DNA of 24,424 nt, from positions 1 through 24,424 of the forward strand of contig JNEM01010911.1 of the NCBI GenBank assembly GCA_000697335.1, written 5' to 3'. Below the pieces are notes generated by a model that saw only the letters and a program-made list of their open reading frames with translations, searched no databases and was not told where the DNA came from. This DNA comes from Conidiobolus incongruus B7586 (Eukaryota; Entomophthoromycota; Entomophthoromycetes; Entomophthorales; Conidiobolaceae). Made by a program: the position numbers and the translations under genes. Of this stretch, positions 11,012 to 21,894 are shown in pieces (the first letter of the stretch is position 1; each line of letters begins with the position of its first letter).

Positions 11012-11554
11012 TTATTGATTAATTGAAATCAATTCAATTAATTTACAGCATGACGATAATATTAATAATAGAGTATCTCGACTTAAACCAACTGTCAGCA
11101 ATAAATTGAAATAATTAAGCTTTTCGTTCCTGACTAGACATAATTTAGCAATACAGTTGTCTTGATCACTCATAAGCCACCACTCATCGTCGACTGGGTT
11201 GGATTTCCAGTAAATGGAGATCATATTCAGCTGGTCAAGTTCGTCCGCAAGAATGAATAATTTGTTGAAGTTTTTAGGATTTGGTTTTGCCACTAGCTCT
11301 ATGTTGGTCCATTGTGCGTTAGGGTTGGATAAATACATTTGAAAGCTGTTATTGCCATTACTGAGCTTAGAACTTGTGATTAAACTTAAATGCTTACTTC
11401 CAGACTTGAGCACACAAGAATTGTTTTGTTGTGTATAGCTCAGTAATAAACGATCCGATAAGATATTAATATCCCATTTTTTATCATCTTTGTTAAAAGC
11501 ACAAACTTTAAGTTTCAGTGGTAAAGTATTTAATTCAATGGAAGGAGGATACAT
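11012..11554 (-). CDS. Unrecognised protein, about 180 residues
   Basis: A clean open frame of 180 residues starting at the ATG at 11554-11552; an in-frame TAA lies just upstream, so the start is firm. I do not recognise the family. It has no signal peptide or membrane segment, and is a mix of short beta-like stretches with aromatic and acidic patches such as WKSNPVDDEWWLMSD near the middle, followed by a leucine-rich C-terminal third. It converges on the prolyl-tRNA synthetase relic with only 47 bases between their ends. A possible intron near its 3' end (GTAAAT...TTATTAG, starting in the codon after SSC) would fuse T to GA and create a TGA stop, shortening the protein by about 16 residues; the sequence alone does not decide. 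Length and composition argue for a real gene in this AT-rich background, where chance frames this long are rare. Confidence 0.6.
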   Translation of the reverse strand: MYPPSIELNTLPLKLKVCAFNKDDKKWDINILSDRLLLSYTQQNNSCVLKSGSKHLSLITSSKLSNGNNSFQMYLSNPNAQWTNIELVAKPNPKNFNKLFILADELDQLNMISIYWKSNPVDDEWWLMSDQDNCIAKLCLVRNEKLNYFNLLLTVGLSRDTLLLILSSCCKLIELISINQ

Positions 11555-12775
11555 CACTTAATGAATCTGAGAAAAAAACTTAAGGTGTTTCCAAGAACAG
11601 TAAACTATTTATACTGAAAGTCATGGAAAATCTTTTGAACCCTTTTTGCTTTAAAATTTATTGGTTTTTTACTTAAATTGAATCAGGGTAAATAAATAAT
11701 TAAATTAATATGAGTAATGATAAGAATGGTGCTAGTTTAATTTAAAAGATTTTTTATATCAATTATATGTTTTCTATACTATAGTACTATTTAATATATG
11801 TAATAATTCTTTTATATCATCTTGCTATAATATAATATGCAATAAAGAATATCTGATCATAATATTTAGTTCTATTTCAAACCCAAGCTAAATCTGAATA
11901 AGAAAACTGAGATTTGCTGAGTAGTCCGATTGAAGATGGAACAATAAAGGAGTTAATAAATTTACTTTATAAAGTGAGTTACTTTTATCTTTGAAATTGA
12001 TCATTAACCTTTTATGTTTAATTTATAATCTTTTAGGAATAGTGTTTTATGAATGGTCGGATTTATTCCTGTTTGGGTGAAACATTTATTATTTTTGGCA
12101 TTTTGAGATTTGATGGGTTGTTATGTAAAATGTAAGCTGATGTAGTATTATTGCCTTTGGTATGGTATATTTTCCTTTTTAGTTCGATTTAATGTAATAA
12201 TAATGAATGTATTTGGATCAAATAAATATTTAATAGGTATATGAAGGCTAACCAAACATGACAATATAATATGAATTTTTATAATATTGGGATTTAATTA
12301 TGGTTTATATATTTTGCTATTTTAAACAATGTTTTGTCAAGTGAAATTTGAAAAACTATTATTTAATAATAGAATAAAATTGAGATTAATAATAATTATC
12401 AATTTATCAATAATATTTGAAAACAATTTTAAAAAAATAATCATTTTAATATTTTAATTATAGTTTATTAATTATAATATAATAACTTCGCATTCGCAAT
12501 AATCAATTAACATTTTAATTTTAATTATAATTTTCAAGATCTCATCAATTAATGATGCAAACAACCCACCAACCAACATAATCTATTTCAATAACCTTAA
12601 ATGCATTGAAAACCCATAAAGTTTGCACAAACAGTAATTTGATATATTATTCGCGTTTCATTAAATTACATACAATAAAATCTCAATTCTATCACTTTTT
12701 AGCCAATTATCAAAGTTATTAGTAGTAATAGTAGTAAACATTAACTAATTTAAAAAACAATGTTGACAAGGGAAA
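11555..12775. other. AT-rich spacer with one exon-like pair
   Basis: Mostly empty. On the + strand a 19-codon open stretch (11917-11973, SSPIEDGTIKELINLLYK) is followed by a well-formed intron (GTGAGT...CTTTTAG, 11974-12036) and another protein-like stretch from 12037. In the exon-1 phase the second stretch begins GAA TAG; another phase reads IVFYEWSDLFLFG before TGA. I cannot name a protein, and neither reading gives a clean gene, so it is either a small decayed gene or chance. From 12240 onward nothing is visible up to the HOP2 homologue. Confidence 0.35.
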
Positions 12776-13790
12776 ATGGCACCTAAGTAGAGACCTGCTT
12801 CTAACACGGAAGATTCCAATGGTAATTTATTTTTAACATTTTTTAAAGTATATAATTAAAGGATTGAATTTTTATAAAGGAGATCATTTTAGAATATAAG
12901 AAAAAGATGAACAGACCTTTCAGTTTAAGTGAATATCAAAAAAATTAATATTTATAAAATGCTAAAATATTGATAGATGTTATCTTAACCAATTTACATT
13001 CCCAAGTCAAGAAAACAGGCGCTTCCAAAGCCTTAGAAAGTTTGTTGAGTCAGGAAATGTTATATAGTAAGAGTTATGGTAAGCAGGTGGCTTATTGTTA
13101 TAATCAAGTAAATAAATATGCAAAATTATCTTGGCCGTTATTTAATATAGTATTTAGAATTTGTGGGAGGAAGTGGATAGCAAAAAGTTGAAGGAATTGG
13201 ATAACAAGATTGAAGCGATGGAAGCCAAATTGAAGGCTGATAGGGAAATTTTGAATCAGTTGGAATCAGGTATTAGATATTTTTTATTCAATGGTTTTTT
13301 TAGTTACTAAAATTATTTTATAGTTTATAAAGGATTAACCAGTAGTTTAACGGATGCCGGATTAGATGAAACAATTGCACAATTAGAAAAAAAGTAAATT
13401 TCAACAATTTTATTAATAATTATACATTAACTGTTGAATAGATCGAAGAAAACACAGTCAAATACGAAAATTTTAAAACGAATAAAAAATTAATCACAGA
13501 TGAAGAGAAAGAATTCTTAAAAATTATAACGATTTTAGAAAGCATGGGAAAACTTACAATTCTAAGGTAATATTTTTATCATATTATTTGAATATTCAAT
13601 TAATGGCATTGGTATTTTAGTTGAGATATTTGATGCAATTTCCGAAAATTTAAGTTTCAATCGAAGAATTTATGGTAATTAATAAATATTAAGCTTTTAA
13701 AAAATATATAATCATTTTATTTAAGAGGAACAAGGGATAGAAACTGATGAAGATCATAATTTAGATATTAAGCAAGTTCCTTTAGCTTAA
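12776..13790 (+). pseudogene. HOP2 (TBPIP/PSMC3IP) meiotic recombination factor, probably broken
   Basis: Hop2 partners Mnd1 to help Dmc1 and Rad51 pair homologous chromosomes. Eight exon-like blocks follow the family: 12776-12821 (MAPK, TAG, RPASNTEDSN), 12880-12928 (ILEYKKKMNRPFSL), 12977-13107 (winged helix, TGASKALESLLSQEML, then YGKQ), 13158-13269 (coiled coil, LKELDNKIEAMEAKLKADRE), 13324-13393, 13442-13566, 13621-13674 (EIFDAISENLSFNRR) and 13726-13790 (EEQGIETDEDHN, stop TAA). The YGKQ and GIETDED signatures make the family call strong. Problems: TAG is codon 5; the exon 1/2 junction loses phase; the block 13442-13566, read in the phase demanded by both flanking junctions, has five stops (four TAA, one TAG), while another frame there is open and reads TDEEKEFL, matching the family's TPEEKE; the conserved WRKRKR motif is not preserved. 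A 48-nt intron (12929-12976) cleanly removes two other stops. GEMIN2 begins 162 bases downstream on the same strand. Confidence 0.68.
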
Positions 13791-13952
13791 TTTCACAAGA
13801 GTTAGAGATTCTGTAGATTTTTCTTAATAAATGTATTTTTTTCCTTCATTAAATTAATCGTCTAAATATTCATTTATCAGCATTAATATTTGAAGAATTA
13901 AGTTTGCTCGTTATCCCATAATAAAAAAATCATTACCTAAATATAATTAATA

Positions 13953-14390
13953 ATGATGACATTAAGAGCCAGTTCGAATATAATTGATAAAACAATAAAA
14001 ATGCAAGATAAAAATAATAATAAGAATAAAATAAATTTTCAATTTAATGAAGATAATGAAAATAACAATAATATTGGATTATTACCAGTTGCTGAAAATT
14101 TATCCAATCCTAATGGTCCTCCTATGGACGGTTTGGAATATTTGTTAATGGTTAGGTAATCAATATTAAATTCTAATAGTTATTTAAAATAATTATAATA
14201 ATATTTGATTTCAAAAGAAATCAATCTAGATCCATGCCAAACGTGGTATCAAATCAATCCAAAACACCCAAAGAAACTATCCAAACTCATCAAGAGCCTA
14301 ACCCTATACAAATTAAGACACCTGATGAAAAAGAATTAGAATTTGAAAATTATTTCAAATATCAATTAAATAAACTAAAAGATGTAATAT

Positions 14391-14421
<31 letters not shown>

Positions 14422-15054
14422 GCTGATAATAGTACATATTTAGGAAATGGACCAAATCAAGCTACTATCAAATACCTCAAATTTTAACTATCCCAAAAGT
14501 GAGAAGGAATGGAAGGACTATTGTATTCATCAGAGACATTCACCTCAATTTGATTTTATTGCTAAATTATCACATGTAATTACTTAGTTTATGTAGTGTT
14601 TTGACTGATTGGAATTAATATATTTTTAGGGCATAACGATTCAATTGATAGAGTATCATCTGAACTGGTTGAATCATATTAAATTTAATCAATTACAAGT
14701 ATATTATATGATATTTTTATTATTACATAAAAATAACAAATGATCTAGGGCTACTGGATATTAAGTCTATTAATTCGATTAGACAATCTATTAATTGGAG
14801 ATGAAATTGGGTTAATTAGAAATATAGTTAAAAATCTGCTAAAATTAAATGATGTAATCATTATCTTAATCTTTAAATTATATTAATATTTAATTGTAAT
14901 TTTAGTTAGATCAAAATGAAAAATTAATCATATTGATGATAAAATATTTATTAATTACACATTTTAACCAATTAGATTTTAGAGGTAATTAAATGATATT
15001 TTAGGTTATACATTGACTGATCATTTTCTAGATATTAAAACTTTCGAAATTTAA
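13953..15054 (+). CDS. GEMIN2: Gemin2 (SIP1/Brr1), SMN-complex assembly factor, seven exons
   Basis: Exons 13953-14155, 14218-14383, 14444-14575, 14630-14698, 14749-14853, 14906-14984 and 15032-15054 join in perfect phase to 258 residues, ending TAA TAA. Human Gemin2 has 280. Family marks are LLPV followed by GPPMDGLEYLLMVRNQSRSM (human: LLPV, PPRTPQEYLRRV), the KSEKEWKDYC segment (human PKSEDEEGWKKFC), and a helical C-terminal half with WLNHIKFNQLQ, GYWILSLLIRLDNLL and a final LMIKYLLITHFNQLDFRD (human LLICLVSRYFDQRDLAD). Gemin2 holds the five-membered Sm protein crescent before it is loaded on spliceosomal snRNA, which fits a genome with this many introns. A second in-frame ATG (13956) follows at once. 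The N-terminal 45 residues are Asn/Lys-rich and less conserved. No stops or phase breaks, in contrast to HOP2 just upstream. Confidence 0.85.
14396..14421. repeat. (AT)13 microsatellite inside GEMIN2 intron 2
   Basis: Thirteen perfect AT units within the intron 14384-14443. The intron keeps its GTAATA donor and TTTAG acceptor, so the repeat seems harmless. Confidence 0.93.
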
Positions 15055-17528
15055 TAATACAAATATTACTCGATAAAATTAATGTATATATTATTGTTAT
15101 TCATTCACAAAGCAGTCAATTAGATTTATGCTTTGCAAAATATGTAATTATTAATTCCTTTTGGTTTTGGTTTTTTAATAATATCAAAATTATTATCATA
15201 TTAGTCACTTTTTTATGTTTTACAATATAGATTTCAAAAATATAGTATTTTGTTAATTATTTATAATTATTCTAATGCAAGCTAAGTGTAAATCTATACA
15301 CCTAATAACTCAATTATACATTATTAGCACTTGCGATTATGCAAGAAATCAATTTTTTATATTCCAATCTGATGTTTATATATATTTCGTATCATATACC
15401 TTTTAACTAAATTTTTTTTAAATACAGCTTGAATATAAAGTGTATGAATTTGGATTTACATGATAAAGAACAATTTTAAATTGGATTTTGATATCAAGAT
15501 TATATATAATTCGAATGCGGTCAAGTGGTTGAAGGATTAGTTGACATATGAACATTTTTGAGAGATTAAACTTTATTCTTGCCTAGATTTCAACTTGTGA
15601 TGACATTTATACTACTTAGCCTATCACTCAAAACCTGTTTTAAGAATCCAGATCCAAGATCATGTATATGATATAATGCAGTTTTTTGAAACCAGTTAAT
15701 CTATTGTATCTGATTATATAATTATAGCTCTATCTAATATACTAGTAATGATTTCAGTGATCATATAAATAGCTTAAAAAATATATATTTTAATCTCAGA
15801 TTTTTTGCAAAATATATATTCGGTACAAAATATTTGATAAATATTTATCCATCTGAAAATCTTGATATAATACAAAAATAATTTAAAATATACCAAAATT
15901 AACAAATTATATTGATTAGATATAGAATTTTAAAAATATTATTATTTATATTTAAAATTATGTTTGTTATGATTGAATGGTTTATTTAAAATTTATCATT
16001 GTTTTGATCAAGCAATTTAAAATTAAAATAGTTATTTGCTGAATCAATTAATATTAAATAAAAAGGGAACCAATTTACAAATATATTTGAAATATCAAAA
16101 TTTTAATTCAAAGTAGTGAAATATAAAATATCATGTCATTATGATTTGAAAAATCATTAAATGAAAAAAATTATTTAAAACAGCCTTTAAAATAAAAGGT
16201 TATTGAGTTCATTTATTAATCACCAAAATATAAATTTGAATAGATATTAAAATTTCATAATACAATATATTGCAAGAGATACAATGACTGTTTCGGGAGT
16301 TAAGAAACGCCATGATATATAATGGCCTTGGATTATTACTCCCTTAATAAATATATTACTAATCAAAAATCCAATCTATTAAATAGAAATATAATTATTT
16401 TAAATAGATACTTTGAATTTTAGTTTATAATTTATCAAAATATTATATTAAAAATTCTTATCTAAAACAGGTAAAAATAATTTGATATATTAATTGAATG
16501 ATATCATTATTTTTAGGTCTCAAATTAAATTGTAGATTTCAAGATATATTATTTCATAAGACTAATATATGAAGCTAATGATATAATTGCTTGGTTTTAA
16601 AACCGTGACTAAAATATTTTGGTTTCAAATCAAGTATGCAAGTTTGTCATATTCTATTCTTCAAAATTTGCTATGATAGTAATATATAATGAGATTAAAT
16701 TTCCTTATAATAAATTATTCTAAATTATATATATTATAATTTACCAAAAAATTCACCATGATTTTTACATAAGCTAAAAAAACTTTTATACAAATTAAGA
16801 TAATATCGAGATTTAATAATATTAAAATAAATGTTTACTTGGAACTCAATTGAGGTTGATCAATTCATATTGAAAGGGTACTTTTATATGAATTTTCTAC
16901 AATTATTGAATTTAATTATTTTTAGAGTTAAAATCATTAAAAAAATATATATTTAAAAGACTAAAAATCGCAAAAAATATATTCCAAAGGTTGTAATCCG
17001 TTAAATCTATTCACGAAGCTTGTAGATTATTCTGGTGAACGTTGCTATCATTTAGATTAATCAGTGGGTACAAATTACCAGTATCCAATTGATTTGATGA
17101 AATCCAATTCGTAAAAAATCAGTCATTATATTGTGTATATCATCATCTGATCAAAAGTAACTAAATTGTTAATATTGATTATAGTATATTTGACTTGATT
17201 AGAAATGATAGACAATTTGATAAATTATAAATTAATTTATAATAAAAATAAATTTGAAAATAGGTTATTAGATCATTTATATAAAATCATTAGATAATAT
17301 CCAGCAAAATTATGATTTAATTACAATCACAATCTAAATTCCCAAAAAGGAAATTCAACTTCCAAGAAAAGAGGTTGGTTTGGCATTGATTTAGAGATAA
17401 TAAAATCATGTAAAATGGAATTAAATGGTTTGTATTCATAATCAACTATAAATCGAACTTTAGCACATCCTTTGATTTTCAATATTCTTTTTTATTCTTA
17501 ATTATTATTACTAATTAGATCATTTATT
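15055..17528. other. 2.5 kb AT-rich region with scattered protein-like patches
   Basis: No complete gene. Three less AT-biased patches read protein-like on the + strand but carry stops: about 15470-15720 (pieces such as IIYNSNAVKWLKD, EIKLYSCLDFNL and HLYYLAYHSKPVLRIQIQDH in one frame, interrupted by TAG, TGA and TAA), about 16265-16350 (LFRELRNAMIYNGLGLLLP) and about 16985-17110 (TKLVDYSGERCYHLD, YQYPIDLMKSNS). They might be remains of one gene or chance; I recognise no family. The last 60 bases form the ubiquilin promoter and leader. Confidence 0.4.
16295..16343. repeat. Nested inverted repeat (possible hairpin)
   Basis: An outer 6-bp pair GGGAGT/ACTCCC (16295-16300 and 16338-16343) encloses an inner 5-bp pair GCCAT/ATGGC (16309-16313 and 16322-16326). 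It overlaps the protein-like patch at 16265-16350. Stems this short are common by chance, though G/C-rich ones are rarer here. No snRNA or snoRNA box was identified. Confidence 0.3.
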
Positions 17529-19076
17529 ATGAGTGAAAATACTGCGACTCAAATTTGTATTGTATTGAAGAGGTCTGGCAATTTGCCCGATTTAACATTT
17601 AGTTTACACAATAATGCCACTGTAATTGAACTCAAAGATGTGGTAGTTCAACAAACTGGCATGAATTTGGAAGAAATTAGATTAATTCATAGGGGTTCAA
17701 TTTTGCAAGATGACTTTGATTTACCCTATTATAGTATGATTTCAATTCTTTTCTCTTCTCGTCATTTATTAATTTAATTTTTTTTTGTTAGATATTGAAG
17801 ATGGCAGCTCACTTCATTTAGTTAGAATTTCTAATAATAGAACACTCGATCAAGCTGCTGATGCTCAAGGCGTTCCTCAAATTGATAACGGTATGCCCTC
17901 AGAGTACCAATCTATAATGAACAATACTTTATTCAAGGTAATTATTTTCAAGTCAATTTTAAATATTATATTAAATAACATATTTTTAACTTTTAGAGTC
18001 TATCAAAAAATCCAGAAATTCTAAAAGGTTTCTTAATGAACAATCCACAAATAAAGCAACTTGCAGAACGTAATCCCGAGTTGAATCATATGCTCAGTGA
18101 CCCCTCTTTTATGAAACAGGTAAATTATTTTTGTTATAATCTATTGTTTTATTTACCAGAATTTTGCTTTTAGACTATGGATATGGCTAGAAATCCTGAA
18201 AAGATGAAAGAAGTTATGAGAAATAATGATCGTGCTATTTCTAACTTGGAAATGTTACCCAACGGTTTCAATCAATTGAGAAAAATGTATCACTCTTTAC
18301 AGGAACCCATGGAAAATGCCAACCGTCTAGTAAGTTTCATATTTGTTAATTTCTATTAGTTAATACTAATTTATATTTGAATAGCCCGATAATTCTACAG
18401 ATGCCAGCAATTTACTATTTGCTAAAAAATTAAATGTACAACTTCTCGAAAAGAGACAAGTTAATAGTGAAGCACTCCCCAATCCTTGGAATATTAATAA
18501 CAATACAAGTAGCTTTGAACATAGAAGAGGTTATGAACTAGGTAAATTATTTTTTCAATTAAATTTTCATCAATTTATTAATCAAAATATTTTTATTTCA
18601 GGCGGCTTATCATCTGTAAGTTACAATTAAAATTTTCTTTATATTCAATTCTTATATTTTTTTAGTCTCCTTTTTCATTCAGTTCTAGAGTCCCCGCTTC
18701 TTTTACCTCTAGCCCACGTACCTCATCACAACCTACTATTACAACGACCACTGCTCCTTCGGTCTCGATATCCGTCAATGCTACTCAATCGTAAGTATAG
18801 CACTTTTTGTCGCTTTGATTGTTATTAACTATAAATATAGAAGCAGCGAAGTTCCACCTCAAATAAAATACCGCAGTCAGCTTGAAAGGATGGAAGAAAT
18901 GGGTTTTTCGGACACTGTTGCCAATCTAGCGTAAGTTTTCTTATTAAATTACACATTTTATTTTTTTTCAAATATGAACATTTTACTAACTTAATTTTTA
19001 TTTTTATAGAGCACTCGAAGCTGTTGACGGTGATGTAGACAATGCTGTAGTGTTTTTACTTGAAAACAATCAATAA
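17529..19076 (+). CDS. Ubiquilin / Dsk2 proteasome shuttle factor, nine exons
   Basis: Exons: 17529-17733, 17792-17937, 17997-18119, 18174-18329, 18385-18541, 18602-18615, 18666-18790, 18841-18930 and 19010-19076. All join in phase to 360 residues and end TAA TAG. Length is close to yeast Dsk2 (373) and well below human ubiquilin-1 (589). Residues about 7-80 form a ubiquitin-like domain ([16 protein letters not shown], then [12 protein letters not shown]). A Met-rich STI1 region follows (about 112-205: [55 protein letters not shown]). After a Ser/Thr/Pro linker (about 268-310) a C-terminal UBA domain covers about 318-360, with [19 protein letters not shown] and FLLEN. The protein binds ubiquitinated clients through UBA and the proteasome through UBL, and protects hydrophobic segments through STI1. 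Exon 6 has only 14 nt (18602-18615). Only one STI1 block is present rather than the two pairs of animal ubiquilins. Confidence 0.92.
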
Positions 19077-21390
19077 TAGCCTCAATATATCGAAATGTTC
19101 TGAATTTTTTACTAATCCCAGAACAATTAACCCTCACACCAAAATATCATTCGTATTTAAGTTCATTTTAGATTTAAATACTTCGATTGTAACAAATTAT
19201 TTTAGCTCATGTGGAGAAATTTTATATAAATAGTTTTTTTATGCAAAAAACTTTATTATTATTTTGCTTATATAATAATATCTTAATCATTTTATTTAAT
19301 GTCCCAAACTATTTTTATTTATACACTAAACTTGTTTTTATATATATGTAAGCTATAAACTCTTGTTTATTAAATGCGAATATTTTGTTTGAATAATCAA
19401 TCCGTTTTCAATTTTAATAATTAAATTATATTTGGATTCAAAGATTAATCAAAGGGATAATATTTAATTGAAAATGATTGTGTTTATTATATTTTGAGGG
19501 ATTAAACATTTAATTAAAATTTTTAACAATAATTAAATTCTCAATTGTTAATAATATATACTCCATTTTTTCCCAAGAATGAGTTTTTAAAATAAAGAAA
19601 TATTGTAGTGTGATACTCATGTTAAATAGGATAACCAGTGAATAATAGGTTTAACTCATTAAAATAAAACTTTGGACAAATATATTATAATCAAACAAGG
19701 TAACACAATTCAATATAAATATTTACTGTTCCTAGATTTTTCATTGATTCTAAGCATACTTTTCAATTTTAAGGCTTAGATAAATTATTATTTGCAACAC
19801 AGACGCTTGGATATTATTTTAGAATAGTATTTAGTTTCAAAAAATATAACTTTAATCACACTATTATTTTCTTTAGTTAAATATAAACAATTGTGGTTCT
19901 TTTTGCCTATAAATTATAGGAATAAGTTAAAATATCGTTGAGTAGTTTTAGACATTAAGATAAAGTTAAAAAGGTTAGAGCCATAGGAACTCAAGATGCA
20001 TTTAGGATTCATTTATTCTCTATCAAACAGCTTTTTAATCACAAAGGAACTAATATCTAAATAAACAAAATAATCTATAAAGAAGTCTCTTTAAAATACA
20101 AAAAAGTAATACAACTTTAATATCTCAAAAATATTTTCATTAAATATAAAATCATTTGGAATATTAGTTTAAAGCTTAATTATAAATATTATAACTTCCA
20201 AACATTAACAAAATGAGTATATAAAGGAACTGTATTTAAATTTATTTTTACTCATAAAAACAAGTGTTATTGTTAAAATTTGAGATCTTTAAATTTATCT
20301 CTAAACAAACTGTGATATAACTAGTATTATTTTAGTTAAATAAAAATCATAATTTAACTACAGAATTTAAAAAATAGGTTTTTAACAATTTGTAGTTATT
20401 TTATAAAAAATGAAGTATAATTTGAAAAATTAAAAATAATAAACAAACTAAATAAACTTATAAGAAATACTAAGAAATTCAAACTTTTTCCAATCATTAT
20501 AAAAAAGGTTAATATACAAAATCAATACTTATTTAAGGTTGAAAAGTATAGCACATTTTAAATAAAAATTAAAAACTAAGTGTTAAATATATATTATCTC
20601 AAGGGCAAAAACAATAGGTGTCAAAAACTCTTCATAATACATGAGATGAAATAATGAATCATTACTTAAAAGTATACAATAGCAATTTTATAATATAAAC
20701 GAAAAAAAATTTAAACTTGAATATAAATAAAATAGCAAATCTAAATTTTTATTCCTTTAATATCAGAAAAAATAAATAGTTTTTTATTTGATTTAATAGC
20801 AAACTAACTTAAGAAGCTAAATTATTATCAGAAAAGCACCATTATAATTGTTACTTCCAAAAGATAAAGCTTAGTTCATTCTATTTTTATATCCTAATAC
20901 CTCTGAAAAATAAAAGTGATAACTAATCTCTTATGTGTAATATAATTAAACTCAGAATTTTAGCATTTGATTTTAATGTATATACCAATATAATAAGCTA
21001 CTTTGTTTATGTTTTTTTATTATATGAAGGAAAAAGATATTAGAAAAATTTATTGTTTTTATAATTTTTAAAGTAAACAATATCAAAATGAAATTTGTTA
21101 TAATAAATATTATTAGAAAATAAAATTAACAAGTTTAAAGATACACAAGAAACTAATTAATCGATTGTTGATTGGTATTTTATTGTTTTGCTTTTTGAAT
21201 CTAAAACTCAAATTATGGTAAAAAGAGCCAAACATATTAGGCGTAAAGTTACAAAAGCAATGTCAGGATAGTTTCATTACAGATTTAAACAAACTTACTC
21301 AGCAAAATAAAAAAATTCCTTTGGTGCAAGATAATCATTTGAAACAAGCATCACATAAGCAAAATATGTTGTAATTGTGAATATTTTCAT
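19077..21390. other. AT-rich spacer between convergent genes
   Basis: No gene supported. It lies downstream of both ubiquilin (+) and RPC1 (-). A forward frame at about 19748-20409 lacks TGA but is full of TAA and TAG, and is treated as compositional. At about 21230-21365 a forward frame of about 45 codons (ILGVKLQKQCQDSFITDLNK onward) is open without an ATG and might be an exon of the small ORF region that follows. Confidence 0.45.
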
Positions 21391-21597
21391 ATGCAACTTA
21401 AATTAAGTAATACTTTCAAATATACTCAATGTCATATAAAAATGGATCAAGACATCGATACTACTAAAAACATATTCATTTGTTATCTAACGGTCAGTTC
21501 AGCCAGTCTTCCAGGATTGGTGCTGGGACTTACTCCCTTGGGGTCTCCAGATTCCATGCAGAACTTGGACAAGAGTGATCAAATTTGGATAAGTTAA
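21391..21597 (+). CDS. Small ORF of 68 codons in a GC-richer patch, doubtful
   Basis: An uninterrupted ATG-to-TAA frame in otherwise stop-dense intergenic DNA. The last 100 bases (21491-21590) are close to half G+C, far above the surroundings. The C-terminal half of the predicted peptide reads SSASLPGLVLGLTPLGSP. Other frames of the same patch are also open: a forward one reads NGQFSQSSRIGAGTYSLGVS and the reverse strand reads MESGDPKGVSPSTNPGRLAE. I recognise none of them, so the patch may be an exon, a gene relic, inserted DNA or a structured RNA. The strand and frame are undecided. Confidence 0.18.
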   Translation: MQLKLSNTFKYTQCHIKMDQDIDTTKNIFICYLTVSSASLPGLVLGLTPLGSPDSMQNLDKSDQIWIS

Positions 21598-21894
21598 ATT
21601 ACAAGTAGCTATCAAATTTTTATATTATAATAAATGAATAAACAATATACAAAAATATATTCGTTGATGAATAAATTTGCCATTATAATATTTGTTAACA
21701 TAATTCATTTTAAATTTTAATTCAATTTTGTTTGAAATTATTAAAATAATTAATGGTTTATGCCTTAAATAATGATTAATAGATTTATTTGCAATAATGA
21801 TTAATAATTTATATTAAGCATAATTATATTGATTGATTTTATGTGTTAGCAAATGAGTGTATTGAATACGGTTTAATATCTATTTTAATTGTGG
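21598..21894. other. 3' flank of RPC1
   Basis: AT-rich and without a gene. On the minus strand AATAAA lies at 21789-21784, about 106 bases after the RPC1 stop codon, and is a candidate polyadenylation signal; such hexamers are frequent in this composition. Confidence 0.35.

Noticed and set aside
12776-13790. Genome-wide reassignment of TAA and TAG to glutamine, as in many ciliates, which would make HOP2 block 13442-13566 read through in perfect splice phase.
   Set aside because: RPC1 (842 codons), ubiquilin, GEMIN2, WIP and the kinase contain no internal TAA/TAG, use CAA/CAG for Gln, and end at TAA or TAG where homology ends. ProRS also has an in-frame TGA, which that code would not explain.
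15515-15600. tRNA-like look of a TTCGAA-containing stretch.
   Set aside because: No cloverleaf with acceptor stem, anticodon arm and B box could be laid out.
19748-20409. A forward frame of about 220 codons without TGA, looking like a Gln-rich ciliate protein if TAA and TAG are read as Gln.
   Set aside because: About one codon in six is TAA or TAG; TGA is rare in such AT-rich DNA, neighbouring frames look similar, and no family motif is visible.
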